Shown here piece by piece: positions 55,327 through 63,710 of a stretch of DNA of 64,000 nt; positions within the stretch are counted from its first letter, which is position 1; each line of letters starts with the position of its first letter. Under the pieces are notes generated by a model, which had not been told where the DNA came from, searched no databases, and saw nothing but the letters and a program-made list of their open reading frames with translations. Source of the stretch: Micromonospora okii (GTDB taxonomy: Bacteria; Actinomycetota; Actinomycetes; Mycobacteriales; Micromonosporaceae). The stretch is from positions 62,001 to 126,000 of the forward strand of contig NZ_BBZF01000012.1 in the NCBI RefSeq assembly GCF_020884795.1, read 5' to 3'. The translations under genes and the position numbers were made by a program.

Positions 55327-56150
55327 CCGACGACCTCCACACGCAGGTCAGGTAGGTCCAGCAGCGCGACGAGCCGGGCCACGCCGGGGCCGGCCGCGCG
55401 CAGCACGGCCACGGCGCCCTGGCGGCGGGCGTGGTCGCGCAGGAGCAGCAGGGAGCGGTGGTCGACGAAGCGCAGGTGGGACGCCTCGATCACCAGCCGC
55501 CCGTCGACCGGGCGCGGGTCGGCCCGGTCCAGCGCGAGGGCGAACAGGTCGTGGGTCGACTGGTCCAGCTCACCGGCCAGCCCGGCCCGGCCCCGGTCGG
55601 CGGCGTAGAGCCGGAACAGCACGCCCTCGGCGTTGCCCCCCGGGTGCAGGCACGCCAGTTCGGCGACCGCCTGTTCGCCCAGCACGGCGGGATCGTAGAC
55701 GCACATCGCCGAGAATGGGTGGGTGCGCATGTACCGGTCGATCAGGTGCTCGTACCGGGTGAAGGCCCTGCGCTGCGCCGGGGTGCGGACCAGCCCGGTG
55801 GCCTCCGCCACCACCCGCAGCCCGGTGTGGCCGGCGGCCAGGGCGGCCCCGGTCGCCTCCGCGTACGCCCGCACCTGGGCCGCCACGTCGGCGACCCGGT
55901 CCTCGACGTAGGTGCCGCCCAGCGGGACGACCCGGGCGGCCCCGCTGCGCAGGGCGTCGTCGAAGCCGGGGACGGCGCGCAGCCAGGACTCCACCGCCGC
56001 CGCGTCCCGCTCCGTCACGTACCAGACCTGCTCGCCGGCGGCCAGGCCGGCGGAGAGGAACGCGAGGGCCGCGGCCTCGAAGGCGGCCGGGTCGTCCCGC
56101 CGCCAGCACGGGTGGTCGGCGGGCAGCGCGGGGTGTGCGTCGCCGCTCAT
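55323..56150 (-). CDS. MEDS-STAS domain protein (anti-sigma antagonist type)
   Basis: 275 residues. MEDS part about 20-180 (FLSAGLAAGEQVWYVTE) and a C-terminal STAS domain with DGRLVIEASHLRFVDHRSLL, where the phosphorylatable Ser/Thr position reads His-Arg-Ser. Start ATG 56150; ATGs further up are possible. Pairs with the ATPase-domain protein, overlapping it by four bases. Confidence 0.78.
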   Translation of the reverse strand: MSGDAHPALPADHPCWRRDDPAAFEAAALAFLSAGLAAGEQVWYVTERDAAAVESWLRAVPGFDDALRSGAARVVPLGGTYVEDRVADVAAQVRAYAEATGAALAAGHTGLRVVAEATGLVRTPAQRRAFTRYEHLIDRYMRTHPFSAMCVYDPAVLGEQAVAELACLHPGGNAEGVLFRLYAADRGRAGLAGELDQSTHDLFALALDRADPRPVDGRLVIEASHLRFVDHRSLLLLRDHARRQGAVAVLRAAGPGVARLVALLDLPDLRVEVVG

Positions 56151-56245
56151 GCCTGCCGTCCCATGCCGCCAGTCTAGGCCCATCCCAGCCGGCTGCCCCG
56201 GCCCCGGTGGGCCGGCCGCCCAGGTGGAGGCGGGACTCCCCGGGG

Positions 56246-56806
56246 TCAGCGCCTGCGCAGGGCGCCCAGCGCGCCGCCCCAGGCGATCACCTGGTTGAGC
56301 ATGTCGTCGACGAGCCTGGCCTGCGCCGGGACCGGCCGGAACTCGGCGAAGTTGACGAAGTCCGTGAGCAGGGAGAGCGACACCTGGGACCGGACGCTGG
56401 CGACCTCGACCTGGGCCAGGACCAGCCGCAGGTGCTCGGCCGCCCGGGTGCCGCCGTGCACCCCGTAGCTGACCAGCCCGGCCGCTTTGTTCGTCCACTC
56501 GTGGTAGAGGAAGTCGATCGCGTCCTTGAGGACCCCGGGCACCGAGTGGTTGTACTCCGGGGTGACGAAGATATACGCGTCGAACGAGGCGACCCGGGCG
56601 GCCCACTCGCGCACCGCCGGGTCGTCGGACGGGGCCATCGCGGGCGGCAGCGGCAGGTTCAGGCGCGGCAGCGGATGGTCGGCGAGGTCCAGCAGTTCGA
56701 CCTTGGCGTCGCCCCGCTGGGCGGCGATGTCCCGTACCCAGCGGGCCACCGCCTCGGCCTTGCGGCCCGGGCGGGTGCTGCCGACGACGACACCGATGCT
56801 GATCAT
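56246..56806 (-). CDS. NADPH-dependent FMN reductase
   Basis: 186 residues, flavodoxin-like: ISIGVVVGSTRPGRKAEAVA, FVTPEYNHSVPGVLKDAIDF. GAGAGGA before the ATG. Could supply reduced FMN (for example for prenyl-FMN or a monooxygenase), or reduce quinones. Sits at the border of the AHBA gene set; FMN-reductase-like genes are not core AHBA genes. Confidence 0.87.
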   Translation of the reverse strand: MISIGVVVGSTRPGRKAEAVARWVRDIAAQRGDAKVELLDLADHPLPRLNLPLPPAMAPSDDPAVREWAARVASFDAYIFVTPEYNHSVPGVLKDAIDFLYHEWTNKAAGLVSYGVHGGTRAAEHLRLVLAQVEVASVRSQVSLSLLTDFVNFAEFRPVPAQARLVDDMLNQVIAWGGALGALRRR

Positions 56807-56837
56807 GCGGGTTCCTCTCGGGGACGAAGGGGGAGGA

Positions 56838-57896
56838 TCATCCGTCGGCGCCGGCCAGGTTCCGGGCCAGCGCCACCGCGCCGTACAACGAGGAGAGCCC
56901 GCCCAGGGCAGCGGCCCGGACGGCGGGTGCCGGGCGGCCCGGCCGGGCGAGCCGGGCGGCCTCCCGCGCGACCAGGTCGACGAAGCCGGGCAGCCCGGCG
57001 GCGAACCCGCCGCCCAGCACCGCCACGGCCGGGTCGACCAGCTCGCCGAGGCTGACCACGGCCGCCGCGAGCGCCGTGCCGGCGGGACGGACCGCCTCGT
57101 GCGCCCACGGCTGATCGCTCGCCAGCCCGTCGCGCAGCTCCGCGAAGCCCACCTCCGCGCCCCGGGCGGCGCTGGCCCGGCGCAGGGTGGCCGGGCCGGA
57201 GGCGAGCGCCTGGAGGCAGCCGTGCCGCCCGCAGTCGCACCGGGGCCCGTCGAGGTCGATCACCAGGTGGCCGACCTCGGGGGAGCCCCGGCCCGGCCCC
57301 GGCAGCGGCCGGCCGCCGAGGACCACGCCCCCGCCCACGCCGGTGCCGACCCCCAGGTAGACGACGTCGTCCGCGCCCGCGTGCCGGGCCTCGGCGAGCG
57401 CCGCGAGATCCCCGTCGTCGGCCCAGGCCGTCCGGCTGTCGGGGAAGAGGCGGCGCAGCGTCGCGTCGAACGGCAGCCCGGCCCAGCTCGGCCGGCCCGG
57501 CCAGACGCTCACCCGGCCGGTCGGGTCGGTGGTGCCGGGCATCGCCACCCCGACGGCGGCGAACCGCAGCCCGGACCCGGCGCGCAGCGCGTCCACCGCG
57601 TCGGCCAGCGCCGCCACGTCGGCCTCGACGCCGCCGCCGGGCCAGGTCAGCACCCGCTCGTACGCCTGACCCGTCGCGCCGTTCCGCGCCGCACCACCGG
57701 CCGTCGCGCCGTCTTCCGGTGCACGGCCGGCTGTCGTGCCCGCTTCCACCGGGCCGTCGGTCGTCGTGCCCGCTTCCACCGCGCCGTCGGTCGTCGCGCC
57801 CGCTTCCACCGCGCCGTCGACCGGCTCGGCGCGCAGGGCGACCTTGGTGCCGCCGATGTCGACCCCGAGGACGCCGACGTCGCTGTGCCCGGGCAC
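56838..57896 (-). CDS. ROK-family sugar kinase (RifN-like, putative kanosamine kinase)
   Basis: 352 residues. VDIGGTKVALRAE phosphate loop, WADDGDLAALAEA catalytic Asp, GVGTGVGGGVV and the zinc site CDCGRHGC. In AHBA clusters the ROK enzyme phosphorylates kanosamine at C6; the neighbouring genes support that. Residues about 26-75 are an in-frame repeat insert (three 30-bp DNA units, 57731-57820) not seen in the family. Overlaps no gene; 6 bases from the DoxX gene. Confidence 0.82.
   Translation of the reverse strand: MPGHSDVGVLGVDIGGTKVALRAEPVDGAVEAGATTDGAVEAGTTTDGPVEAGTTAGRAPEDGATAGGAARNGATGQAYERVLTWPGGGVEADVAALADAVDALRAGSGLRFAAVGVAMPGTTDPTGRVSVWPGRPSWAGLPFDATLRRLFPDSRTAWADDGDLAALAEARHAGADDVVYLGVGTGVGGGVVLGGRPLPGPGRGSPEVGHLVIDLDGPRCDCGRHGCLQALASGPATLRRASAARGAEVGFAELRDGLASDQPWAHEAVRPAGTALAAAVVSLGELVDPAVAVLGGGFAAGLPGFVDLVAREAARLARPGRPAPAVRAAALGGLSSLYGAVALARNLAGADG
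57731..57820. repeat. 30-bp coding minisatellite in the ROK kinase gene
   Basis: Three adjacent 30-bp units beginning GTCGTGCCCGCTTCCACCGG, differing at a few positions; reading frame kept (EAGTTTDG-type repeats). Confidence 0.85.
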
Positions 57897-57902
57897 CGGC
57901 GG

Positions 57903-58256
57903 TCAGCCCGCGAGCACGTGCAGCACCGCGACCGCGCCGGCCGCCACCGCGAACAGCAGGGGCATCAGCGACACCGGCAGCGGGTCGCGGGCGCGCAGGT
58001 GGTAGATCACCGCGCCGATCATCTCCAGGACGATGCCCACCGCCGCCGCGATCCCGGCCGGCGGCCAGAAGAGACCGACGATCAGGCCGACGACCCCGGC
58101 CAGGTCCAGTACCCCGAGGATCTTGGTGAGGCCCACGGAGACGCCGATATGGTCCATCTGCTCGCGCGTCCGCTGCTGACCGAGGAGCTTGCTGAGGCCG
58201 ACGCTCAGGAAGACGGCGGCCAGGATGACGGTGAGGGTGATGAGGGGGATTCGCAC
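57903..58256 (-). CDS. DoxX-like small membrane protein
   Basis: 117 residues with four hydrophobic helices (ITLTVILAAVFLSVGLSKLL, VVGLIVGLFWPPAGIAAAVG, LMPLLFAVAAGAVAVLHVLA). GTG 58256 with GAAGGAAG upstream; the open frame further left is a shadow of the dehydroquinase gene. Function unknown; DoxX proteins often accompany redox systems. Confidence 0.75.
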   Translation of the reverse strand: MRIPLITLTVILAAVFLSVGLSKLLGQQRTREQMDHIGVSVGLTKILGVLDLAGVVGLIVGLFWPPAGIAAAVGIVLEMIGAVIYHLRARDPLPVSLMPLLFAVAAGAVAVLHVLAG

Positions 58257-58348
58257 GTCGCTTCCTTCATGGACGGTTGACGATTCGCCCGACCCTACCG
58301 ACCGTCGGGCGCCCGGGGCCGGGAACGCGGCCGGGGCGGCGTGGCGTG

Positions 58349-58780
58349 CTACTCCACCGTGGCGACCAGGGCGCGGGCGGCCAGCCGGTAGCCCAGCGAG
58401 CCGAGCCCGACGATGATCCCGCTGGCCAGTGGGGCGAGCACCGAGTCGTGCCGGAAGCTCTCCCGGGCCCACACGTTGGACAGGTGGACCTCCATCCACG
58501 GCCGGGGATAGTTGGCCAGCGCGTCGCGCAGGCTCCACCCCGCGATCATCAGGGCCCCCGGGTTCACGATCGCGCCCACCGTGTCGTAGTGCTCCTGCAC
58601 CGTACGGACCAGGGCGCCCTCGCAGTCGTGCTGCACGGCGACCACCCGCCAGCCGCGCGCCGCGACCTCCTCGCCGACCGCCCGTTCGATGTCGGCGAGC
58701 GTGTCGGTGCCGTAGATCTCCGGCTCGCGTCGACCGAGGATGCCCAGGTTCGGGCCGTTCAGCAGGAGCACATCGGACAC
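58349..58780 (-). CDS. Type II dehydroquinase (RifJ-like aminodehydroquinate dehydratase)
   Basis: 143 residues: LLNGPNLGILGRREPEIYG with the catalytic Arg/Tyr loop, NPGALMIAGWSLRDALA, and EVHLSNVWARESFRH with the catalytic His. The NPGALMIAGWSLRDAL sequence is that of AHBA-cluster enzymes rather than of shikimate AroQ (NPGAYTHTS). Converts aminodehydroquinate to aminodehydroshikimate. Divergent from AHBA synthase. Confidence 0.9.
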   Translation of the reverse strand: MSDVLLLNGPNLGILGRREPEIYGTDTLADIERAVGEEVAARGWRVVAVQHDCEGALVRTVQEHYDTVGAIVNPGALMIAGWSLRDALANYPRPWMEVHLSNVWARESFRHDSVLAPLASGIIVGLGSLGYRLAARALVATVE

Positions 58781-59027
58781 AGTTCACCTCGCGTGGATCG
58801 CCCCGGCGGACCGGCGACAGATTCCACGCAGTCTAGTCGTGCCGGCCGCTTCGGGTGGACCGCCGTCGATGTGATGTGCGAACTAAGGGGTGGGTAGGGG
58901 CTGCTAGGGGACGTGAGCGGCCCTTCGGTTCGGTTAGCGTCCACCGCGAGCCGATGACGCCGCGCGCCGCGCCGACGCGGGACGGGCGGGCAACCGCTGG
59001 TCCTCCTGGACAGGGAAGTGGGAAGTC

Positions 59028-60191
59028 ATGAGTGGTCAGCCGCCGACGGTGTCGGAGTTCCCCGAGTGGCCGCAGTTCGGCGACGAGGAGCGCGCCGGCC
59101 TGATCCGCGCCCTCGACCAGGGCCAGTGGTGGCGCATGGGCGGCAGTGAGGTCGACACGTTCGAGGCGGAGTTCGGGGCGTACCACGGCACCCCCCACGC
59201 CCTGGCCGTCACCAACGGCACCCACGCCCTGGAGGTCGCCCTCGAGGTGCTCGGGGTCGGCCCCGGCACCGAGGTCATCGTGCCCGCCTTCACGTTCATC
59301 TCGTCGTCGCTGGCCGCGCAGCGCCTCGGCGCGACCGCGATCCCGGTCGACGTCGACCTCGACACCTACTGCATCGACCCGGCCGCCACCGCCGCCGCCG
59401 TGACCGACCGCACCCGGGTCATCATGCCCGTGCACATGGCCGGCCAGTTCGCCGACATGGACGCCCTCGACAAGATCGCCGCCGACGCGGGCGTGGCGCT
59501 GCTCCAGGACGCCGCGCACGCCCACGGCGCGCAGTGGCAGGGCCGGCGGGCCGGCGCGCTCGGCTCCGTCGCCGCGTTCAGCTTCCAGAACGGCAAGCTC
59601 ATGACCGCCGGCGAGGGCGGCGCGGTGACCTTCCCCGACGCGGAGACCCGCGAGCGGGCGTTCCTCGCCCACAGCTGCGGCCGGCCGCGCACGGACCGGG
59701 ACTACCTGCACCGCACCACCGGCTCCAACTACCGGATGAACGAGTTCACCGCCGCCGTCCTGCGCGCCCAGCTCGCCCGCCTGGACGAGCAGATCGCCGT
59801 ACGCGAGCAGCGCTGGCCGCTGCTGGCCGGCCTGCTCGCCGAGATTCCCGGGGTGGTCCCGCAGGGCCGCGACGAGCGCGGCGACCGCAACCCGCACTAC
59901 ATGGCCATGTTCCGGGTTCCCGGGATCACCATGGAGCGCCGCCGCGCCGTGGTCGACGCGCTCATCGCCCGGGGCGTCCCGGCGTTCGTCGCGTTCCGGG
60001 CCATCTACCGGTGCGAGGGCTTCTGGAAGGCCGGCGCCCCCGACGAGACCGTCGAGGCGATCGCCGCCCGCTGCCCCAACGTCGAGCGGATCCACTCCGA
60101 CTGCGTCTGGCTGCACCACCGCACCCTGCTCGGCACCGAGCAGCAGATGCACGACATCGCCGCCGTGCTGGCCGACGTCCTCGCCGGATGA
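59028..60191 (+). CDS. AHBA synthase (RifK-like, PLP enzyme of the DegT/EryC1 family)
   Basis: 387 residues, nearly colinear with what I know of RifK: QGQWWRMGGSEV, THALEVALEVLGVGPGTEVI, PLP-stacking LLQDAAHAHGA (Asp161) and the Schiff-base Lys190 in FSFQNGKLMTAGEGG, FVAFRAIYRCEGFW, DCVWLHHRTLL. AHBA synthase aromatises aminodehydroshikimate to 3-amino-5-hydroxybenzoate and, with RifL, may also make a kanosamine precursor. Promoter region 58781-59027 separates it from the dehydroquinase. Confidence 0.95.
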   Translation: MSGQPPTVSEFPEWPQFGDEERAGLIRALDQGQWWRMGGSEVDTFEAEFGAYHGTPHALAVTNGTHALEVALEVLGVGPGTEVIVPAFTFISSSLAAQRLGATAIPVDVDLDTYCIDPAATAAAVTDRTRVIMPVHMAGQFADMDALDKIAADAGVALLQDAAHAHGAQWQGRRAGALGSVAAFSFQNGKLMTAGEGGAVTFPDAETRERAFLAHSCGRPRTDRDYLHRTTGSNYRMNEFTAAVLRAQLARLDEQIAVREQRWPLLAGLLAEIPGVVPQGRDERGDRNPHYMAMFRVPGITMERRRAVVDALIARGVPAFVAFRAIYRCEGFWKAGAPDETVEAIAARCPNVERIHSDCVWLHHRTLLGTEQQMHDIAAVLADVLAG

Positions 60192-61429
60192 CCACCCCGC
60201 CGCCGGCCACCGCGCCCGGTCGCCCGGCCGGAGCCGCACCGCCCGGCCGTCCGGTCCGGGTCGCGGTGGCCGGCCTCGGCTGGGCCGGGCGGGAGATCTG
60301 GCTGCCCCGGCTCGCCGCGCACCCGGCCTTCGAGGTGACGGCCCTGGTCGACCCGCAACCGGCCGTCCGGGAGGCCGTCCGCGCCACCCACGCGGTGCCC
60401 CTCGCGTACGCCGACACCGACGACCTGCCCGCCGACGCGGCCGACCTGGTGGTGGTGGCCGTCCCCAACCACCTGCACGCCGCCGTCGCCGCCAGGCTGC
60501 TGCGCCGGGGCGTACCGGTGTTCCTGGAGAAGCCCGTCTGCCTCAGCTCCGCCGAGGCCGCACTGCTCGCCGACGCGGAGCGCGACGGCGGCGCGGTGCT
60601 GCTCGCCGGCAGCGCCGCCCGCTGGCGGGCCGACGTGCGCGCGCTCGCCGACGCGGCCGGCGGGCTCGGCCCGATCCGGCACGTCGACGTCGCCTGGGTA
60701 CGCGCCCGGGGGGTGCCCGACGCGGGCGGCTGGTTCACCCGCCGGGACCTCTCCGGCGGCGGCGCGCTCGTCGACCTCGGCTGGCACCTGCTCGACACGG
60801 TGCTGCCGCTGCTCGGCCCGGCGACCCGGGTCACCCACGCCGTCGGCAGCGTCTCCGACGACTTCGTCAACGACACCGCCGCCCACGCCGCCTGGCGCGG
60901 CACGGCCGGCGTGGCCGGTTCGGTCGGCGCGGCTGGTCTGGTCGGCGTGGCCGGGTCGGGCACGTCGGTCGGCGCGTCGATCGGCACGTCGGTCGGCACG
61001 TCGGTCGGCGACGTCGAGGACACCGCCCGGGGGTTCCTGCTCACCGACGGCGGGGCCTCGGTCGCCCTGCACGCCTGCTGGGCCTCCCACGAGGCCCTCG
61101 ACCGCACTACGATCACCGTGCAGGGCGCGGCCGGGTCGGCCACCCTGCGCTGCACGTTCGGGTTCAGCCCGAACCGGGAGCCGACGCCGGTGCTCACCCG
61201 CACCCGCGACGGGGAGACCGTCCGGCTGCCGCTGCCCGCCGAGCCGATCGGCACCGAGTACGACCACCAGCTCGACGCCCTGCCCGGCCTGCTCGCCGAC
61301 CCGGCCAGCCGGGGCGCCGCCGTCGCCGAGGCGCGCCGGACCATCGACGTCATCGAACGGATCTACCGCTCCGCCCGGGCAGGCGCGCCGGGGCGGGAGC
61401 ACGCGCTGGCGGGCCAACGCGACCGGTGA
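60188..61429 (+). CDS. Gfo/Idh/MocA oxidoreductase (RifL-like)
   Basis: 413 residues. VRVAVAGLGWAGREIWLPRL Rossmann start, VFLEKPVCLS with the catalytic Lys, GGALVDLGWHLLDT. RifL works with AHBA synthase on UDP-glucose to form UDP-3-keto-glucose/kanosamine precursors. A Gly/Val/Thr/Ser-rich repeat segment (roughly residues 238-275) interrupts the C-terminal domain. ATG overlaps the AHBA synthase stop. Confidence 0.88.
   Translation: MTTPPPATAPGRPAGAAPPGRPVRVAVAGLGWAGREIWLPRLAAHPAFEVTALVDPQPAVREAVRATHAVPLAYADTDDLPADAADLVVVAVPNHLHAAVAARLLRRGVPVFLEKPVCLSSAEAALLADAERDGGAVLLAGSAARWRADVRALADAAGGLGPIRHVDVAWVRARGVPDAGGWFTRRDLSGGGALVDLGWHLLDTVLPLLGPATRVTHAVGSVSDDFVNDTAAHAAWRGTAGVAGSVGAAGLVGVAGSGTSVGASIGTSVGTSVGDVEDTARGFLLTDGGASVALHACWASHEALDRTTITVQGAAGSATLRCTFGFSPNREPTPVLTRTRDGETVRLPLPAEPIGTEYDHQLDALPGLLADPASRGAAVAEARRTIDVIERIYRSARAGAPGREHALAGQRDR
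60899..61011. repeat. Imperfect 12-bp coding repeats in the RifL-like gene
   Basis: Reiterated GGCACGTCGGTC and related words; frame kept, encoding (GTSV)-type repeats. Confidence 0.7.
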
Positions 61430-61467
61430 GAACCACCGGCGACCTCACTCGCTTCCGGAGAGCAGCC

Positions 61468-62304
61468 ATGAGCCAACCACCGTCCACCGTCGACGCTGTC
61501 CTTCCGCCGCCCATCGACGCGCCGCTGGCGTCGCCGGTCGGCGTGGCCGTCCTGCCGGCCGGTGCGCCGCTCGCGCCGCCGGTCGGCGTGGCCGTCCTGC
61601 CGGGCGACGCGCGTCTCGCGCCGCCGGTCGACGTGGTGCTCGCGCCGCAGGCCGCACGGGGTCCGATCCGGGCGGTCGTGTTCGACCTCGACGGGGTCGT
61701 GGTCGACAGCTCGGCCGTCATGCGCGAGGCGTTCAGCATCGCGTACGCCGAGGTGGTGGGCGGCGGGCCCGCGCCGTTCGAGGAGTACAACCAGCACATG
61801 GGGCGGTACTTCCCCGACATCATGCGGCTGATGGGGCTGCCCCTGGCGATGGAGGAGCCGTTCGTCCGGGAGAGCTACCGGATGGCCCACCTCGTGCCGC
61901 TCTTCCCCGGCGTCCGGGAGACCCTGGAGGAACTGCGCGCCCGGGGCATCCGTACGGCGATCGCTACCGGCAAGAGCGGCCCCCGCGCCCGCTCCCTGCT
62001 CGACACGCTCGGCGTGCTGGGCCTGTTCGACCGGGTGATCGGCTCCGACGAGGTGGCCCGCCCGAAGCCCGCCCCGGACATCGTCCTCCAGGCCCTCGGC
62101 CACCTGGACGTGCCGCCGGCGCAGGCCATGATGGTCGGTGACGCGGTGATCGACCTGCTCAGCGGCCGGGAGGCCGGTGCCGCCACGGCCGCCACCACCT
62201 GGCACGGCGGCGACGTGGCCGCCCTGCTGGCTGCCGGACCGGACGTGGTCGCGCACACCCCGACCGACCTGCTGGCCCACTGCCCGGCGACCCTGACCCC
62301 CTGA
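61468..62304 (+). CDS. HAD-superfamily phosphatase (RifM-like)
   Basis: 278 residues from ATG 61468 (GGAGAG upstream; a GTG at 61426 overlapping the previous stop is possible). HAD motif I FDLDGVVVDSS, motif II IATGKSG, motif III RPKPAP, motif IV MVGDAVIDL. RifM-type phosphatases act in the kanosamine/AHBA supply. The first 60 residues are three 15-residue repeats (61519-61653) before the HAD domain, absent in relatives I know. Confidence 0.88.
   Translation: MSQPPSTVDAVLPPPIDAPLASPVGVAVLPAGAPLAPPVGVAVLPGDARLAPPVDVVLAPQAARGPIRAVVFDLDGVVVDSSAVMREAFSIAYAEVVGGGPAPFEEYNQHMGRYFPDIMRLMGLPLAMEEPFVRESYRMAHLVPLFPGVRETLEELRARGIRTAIATGKSGPRARSLLDTLGVLGLFDRVIGSDEVARPKPAPDIVLQALGHLDVPPAQAMMVGDAVIDLLSGREAGAATAATTWHGGDVAALLAAGPDVVAHTPTDLLAHCPATLTP
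61519..61653. repeat. 45-bp coding minisatellite in the RifM-like gene
   Basis: Three 45-bp units; the first two differ at few bases, the third is more diverged. Encodes PLASPVGVAVLPAGA-type repeats. Confidence 0.85.
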
Positions 62305-62601
62305 CCTGCGCCGCGCGGCCGATCGCGGTCGCCATCCACCGACACCGACCGCGGCCCTGACGATGGACGGAGCGGCCGGGCGCGCACGATCGCGCCCGAT
62401 CCCGGGGGCTGCGGCGTCAATGGCTGCGCCTGAGTCGGTGGTCGTGGGCGATTCGCCCGGGCCGGGTTGCTCGGTTCCGGCCCTGATGGAGCTGCCCGCA
62501 CGAACGGGGCACCGCGCCCGCCGCCGACTCCCCGCACTCGGCGAGGCGCACCCCGGCCTCCCGGCTGTCCGTGGCCTCAGGTGGTCACCCACCCGCTCAA
62601 C
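62305..62601. other. Intergenic gap, nothing recognised
   Basis: About 300 bases between the convergent phosphatase and phosphotransferase genes. No convincing gene, hairpin or repeat seen. Confidence 0.5.
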
Positions 62602-63546
62602 CTACTGCTCCGATGTTGGCCCTCGGCGGTCCGCCGCCGCGTACTCGGCGAAGATCTCGTCGAGGACGCGGTGTGCGGTCGCGGCCTGCTCGTCGGCCCT
62701 CTCCGCGGCGCGGGCGCAGGTGACGAGCGTCTTCCACAGGCCCCAGCCGCGCCCCCGCGCCCAGGTCTCCTCGCCCGGGGACAGCCGCTCCCGGAACGCC
62801 CGCCGACCGTCGGCGGTCAGCACCGTCCAGGCGACGGCGAGGTCACAGGCGGGATCGCCGACGCCGCAGGTGCCGAAGTCGATGACGGCGGCCAAGCTCC
62901 CCCCGTTGAGCAGGAGGTTTCCCTGGGCGACGTCGCCGTGGAACCAGGTTTCCGTGCCGTCCCAGCGCGCGTCGAGCGCCGTCGTCCAGATCTCGGCGGC
63001 CAGGTCCACGTCGACGCGGCCGGTCAACGCCGCGAGCGCGCTACGCGCTTTCTCGTCGTAGGTGCGCAGCGAGCCGCCCCGGTACCAGTTGTGCAGCCCG
63101 GGGCGCGGACCGTCGGTGGGATCGATGCCGTGCAGGGCCGACAGGAACTCTGCCAGGTCGACGGCGAACCGGACGGGGTCGGCGATACGGCTTGGGCTCG
63201 CGGGCTCACCGTCCAGCCACGAGTAGACCGACCACGAGAAGGGGTAGCCCCCGCCGGGTGCACCCTTTGCCAGCGGGGTGGGGACGGGGAGCGGGAGCCG
63301 GGGGGCCAGCGCCGGCAGCCACCGGTGCTCCTTGTCGACCGCCAGGGCGTACTCGGAGGCACTCGGCATGCGGACCGACATCCCGGAGCCGAGGTGGAAG
63401 GTCCAGTTGTCCCAGCCGCCGTCGTTCACGGGCCGCACCGGGAGGCCCGCCCACTGTGGGAACTGTTCGGCGACGAGCCGACTGACCAGCTCCGCGTCGA
63501 CGGGAATGCGCTGGGGGACCGGACCGAGCTGCGGAACATCGCTCAT
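62602..63546 (-). CDS. Aminoglycoside phosphotransferase-family protein
   Basis: 314 residues from ATG 63546 (AAGGA upstream). Kinase-fold motifs WFHGDVAQGNLLL and VIDFGTCGVGDPACDLAVAW hold the catalytic Asp and Mg-binding Asp. Members phosphorylate aminoglycosides, macrolides or small metabolites. No aminoglycoside genes nearby; probably a general accessory gene. Confidence 0.87.
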   Translation of the reverse strand: MSDVPQLGPVPQRIPVDAELVSRLVAEQFPQWAGLPVRPVNDGGWDNWTFHLGSGMSVRMPSASEYALAVDKEHRWLPALAPRLPLPVPTPLAKGAPGGGYPFSWSVYSWLDGEPASPSRIADPVRFAVDLAEFLSALHGIDPTDGPRPGLHNWYRGGSLRTYDEKARSALAALTGRVDVDLAAEIWTTALDARWDGTETWFHGDVAQGNLLLNGGSLAAVIDFGTCGVGDPACDLAVAWTVLTADGRRAFRERLSPGEETWARGRGWGLWKTLVTCARAAERADEQAATAHRVLDEIFAEYAAADRRGPTSEQ

Positions 63547-63710
63547 CGGGACGTCCTTGTCTGACAGCCGTTCCAGGGCGTGGGGTTCGAACGTGAGATC
63601 GGCACGAGCACATCCCACAGCGGTACGGCGGTCAAGGCGCTCCGACCACATCTTTCTGCGGCTCTCGCCGTGAGAGGGCCTCTACGCGGAATCGTGTGGT
63701 GTCGCGGTGG

